Positions 5,156-5,189 of a DNA stretch of 5,189 nucleotides are shown one piece after another. Made by a program: the position numbers and the translations under genes. The notes under the pieces are model-generated. The model made no database searches. It saw nothing but the letters and a program-made list of their open reading frames with translations, and was not told the DNA's origin. The stretch's first letter is position 1, and each line of letters opens with the position of its first letter. Source of the stretch: Clostridia bacterium (GTDB taxonomy: Bacteria; Bacillota; Clostridia; UBA1381); contig CAAGKL010000140.1 in the NCBI GenBank assembly GCA_900770405.1, positions 1 to 5,189 on the forward strand. The letters are read 5' to 3'.

Positions 5156-5189
5156 GCTGTCGCTGATGAGCACAGCGTGTACCTTGAAA
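5156..5189 (+). other. Probable rRNA operon leader, 5' part (cut by window end)
   Basis: After the promoter, GCTGT-C-GCT (5156-5164) pairs with AGC-ACAGC (5169-5176), an 8-bp stem with one bulged C and a GATG loop. Next comes GTGTACCTTGAAA at the window end. In many Firmicutes the leader just upstream of 16S rRNA has a GTCGCTGA-type hairpin followed by CTTTGAAAACTG or CCTTGAAAACTG. The match is from memory and no rRNA bases are in the window, so the assignment is an inference. A contig end at this point also fits a multicopy rRNA operon. Confidence 0.6.

Noticed and set aside
5163..5189. Hammerhead-ribozyme-like core: CTGATGAG followed by a terminal GAAA
   Set aside because: The stem II region between the two core pieces does not close properly: the base before GAAA is T rather than the C that should pair with the G of CUGAUGAG, and only a 3-bp CAC/GTG helix forms inside. 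The CTGATGAG bases are better used in the leader hairpin. The sequence ends before stems I/III could be judged, so a longer sequence could be rechecked.

Overview
The window looks like one complete short-read contig from an uncultured low-GC-lineage Firmicute, most likely a gut or rumen clostridium of the Oscillospirales/Ruminococcaceae type. That placement is inferred from Firmicutes-type proteins (GalE, single-domain RlmL/YpsC, RNase R), clear Shine-Dalgarno sites, sigma-A promoters, and GC-rich codon third positions beside very AT-rich intergenic DNA. It cannot be confirmed from the sequence alone. Bases 1-20 are Illumina adapter, not genomic DNA.

Left part (21-501): the 3' end of a DUF1275 (YoaK-type) membrane protein gene on the plus strand, cut off by the contig edge. 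It is followed by a possible 40-42 residue ORF that overlaps its stop codon, then two adjacent hairpins that terminate the plus-strand unit and the converging galE transcript.

Middle (502-1907): galE (UDP-glucose 4-epimerase, minus strand) and a small GIY-YIG domain protein gene (plus strand) are divergently transcribed from a 137-bp AT-rich spacer. The spacer carries a recognisable promoter for each gene and a dyad between the two -35 boxes.

Right part (1908-5189): a two-gene minus-strand operon, rnr (RNase R) followed by an RlmL/YpsC-type rRNA methyltransferase, coupled by an ATGA stop/start overlap. The methyltransferase gene ends one base from the GIY-YIG gene, tail to tail, with no terminator between them. 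Upstream of rnr and pointing the other way is a strong promoter: A-tract UP-like DNA, perfect TTGACA, extended -10. It is followed by a hairpin and an ACCTTGAAA sequence at the very end. This looks like the start of an rRNA operon leader, and the contig probably stops there because rRNA operons are multicopy.

Functionally the right half is an RNA-metabolism cluster: an exoribonuclease and a 23S methyltransferase divergent from a probable rRNA operon. galE supplies UDP-galactose, and possibly UDP-GalNAc, for cell-surface sugars. I found no mobile element, CRISPR array, tRNA or defence system. This is largely housekeeping DNA; the points of interest are in gene architecture, regulation and assembly.
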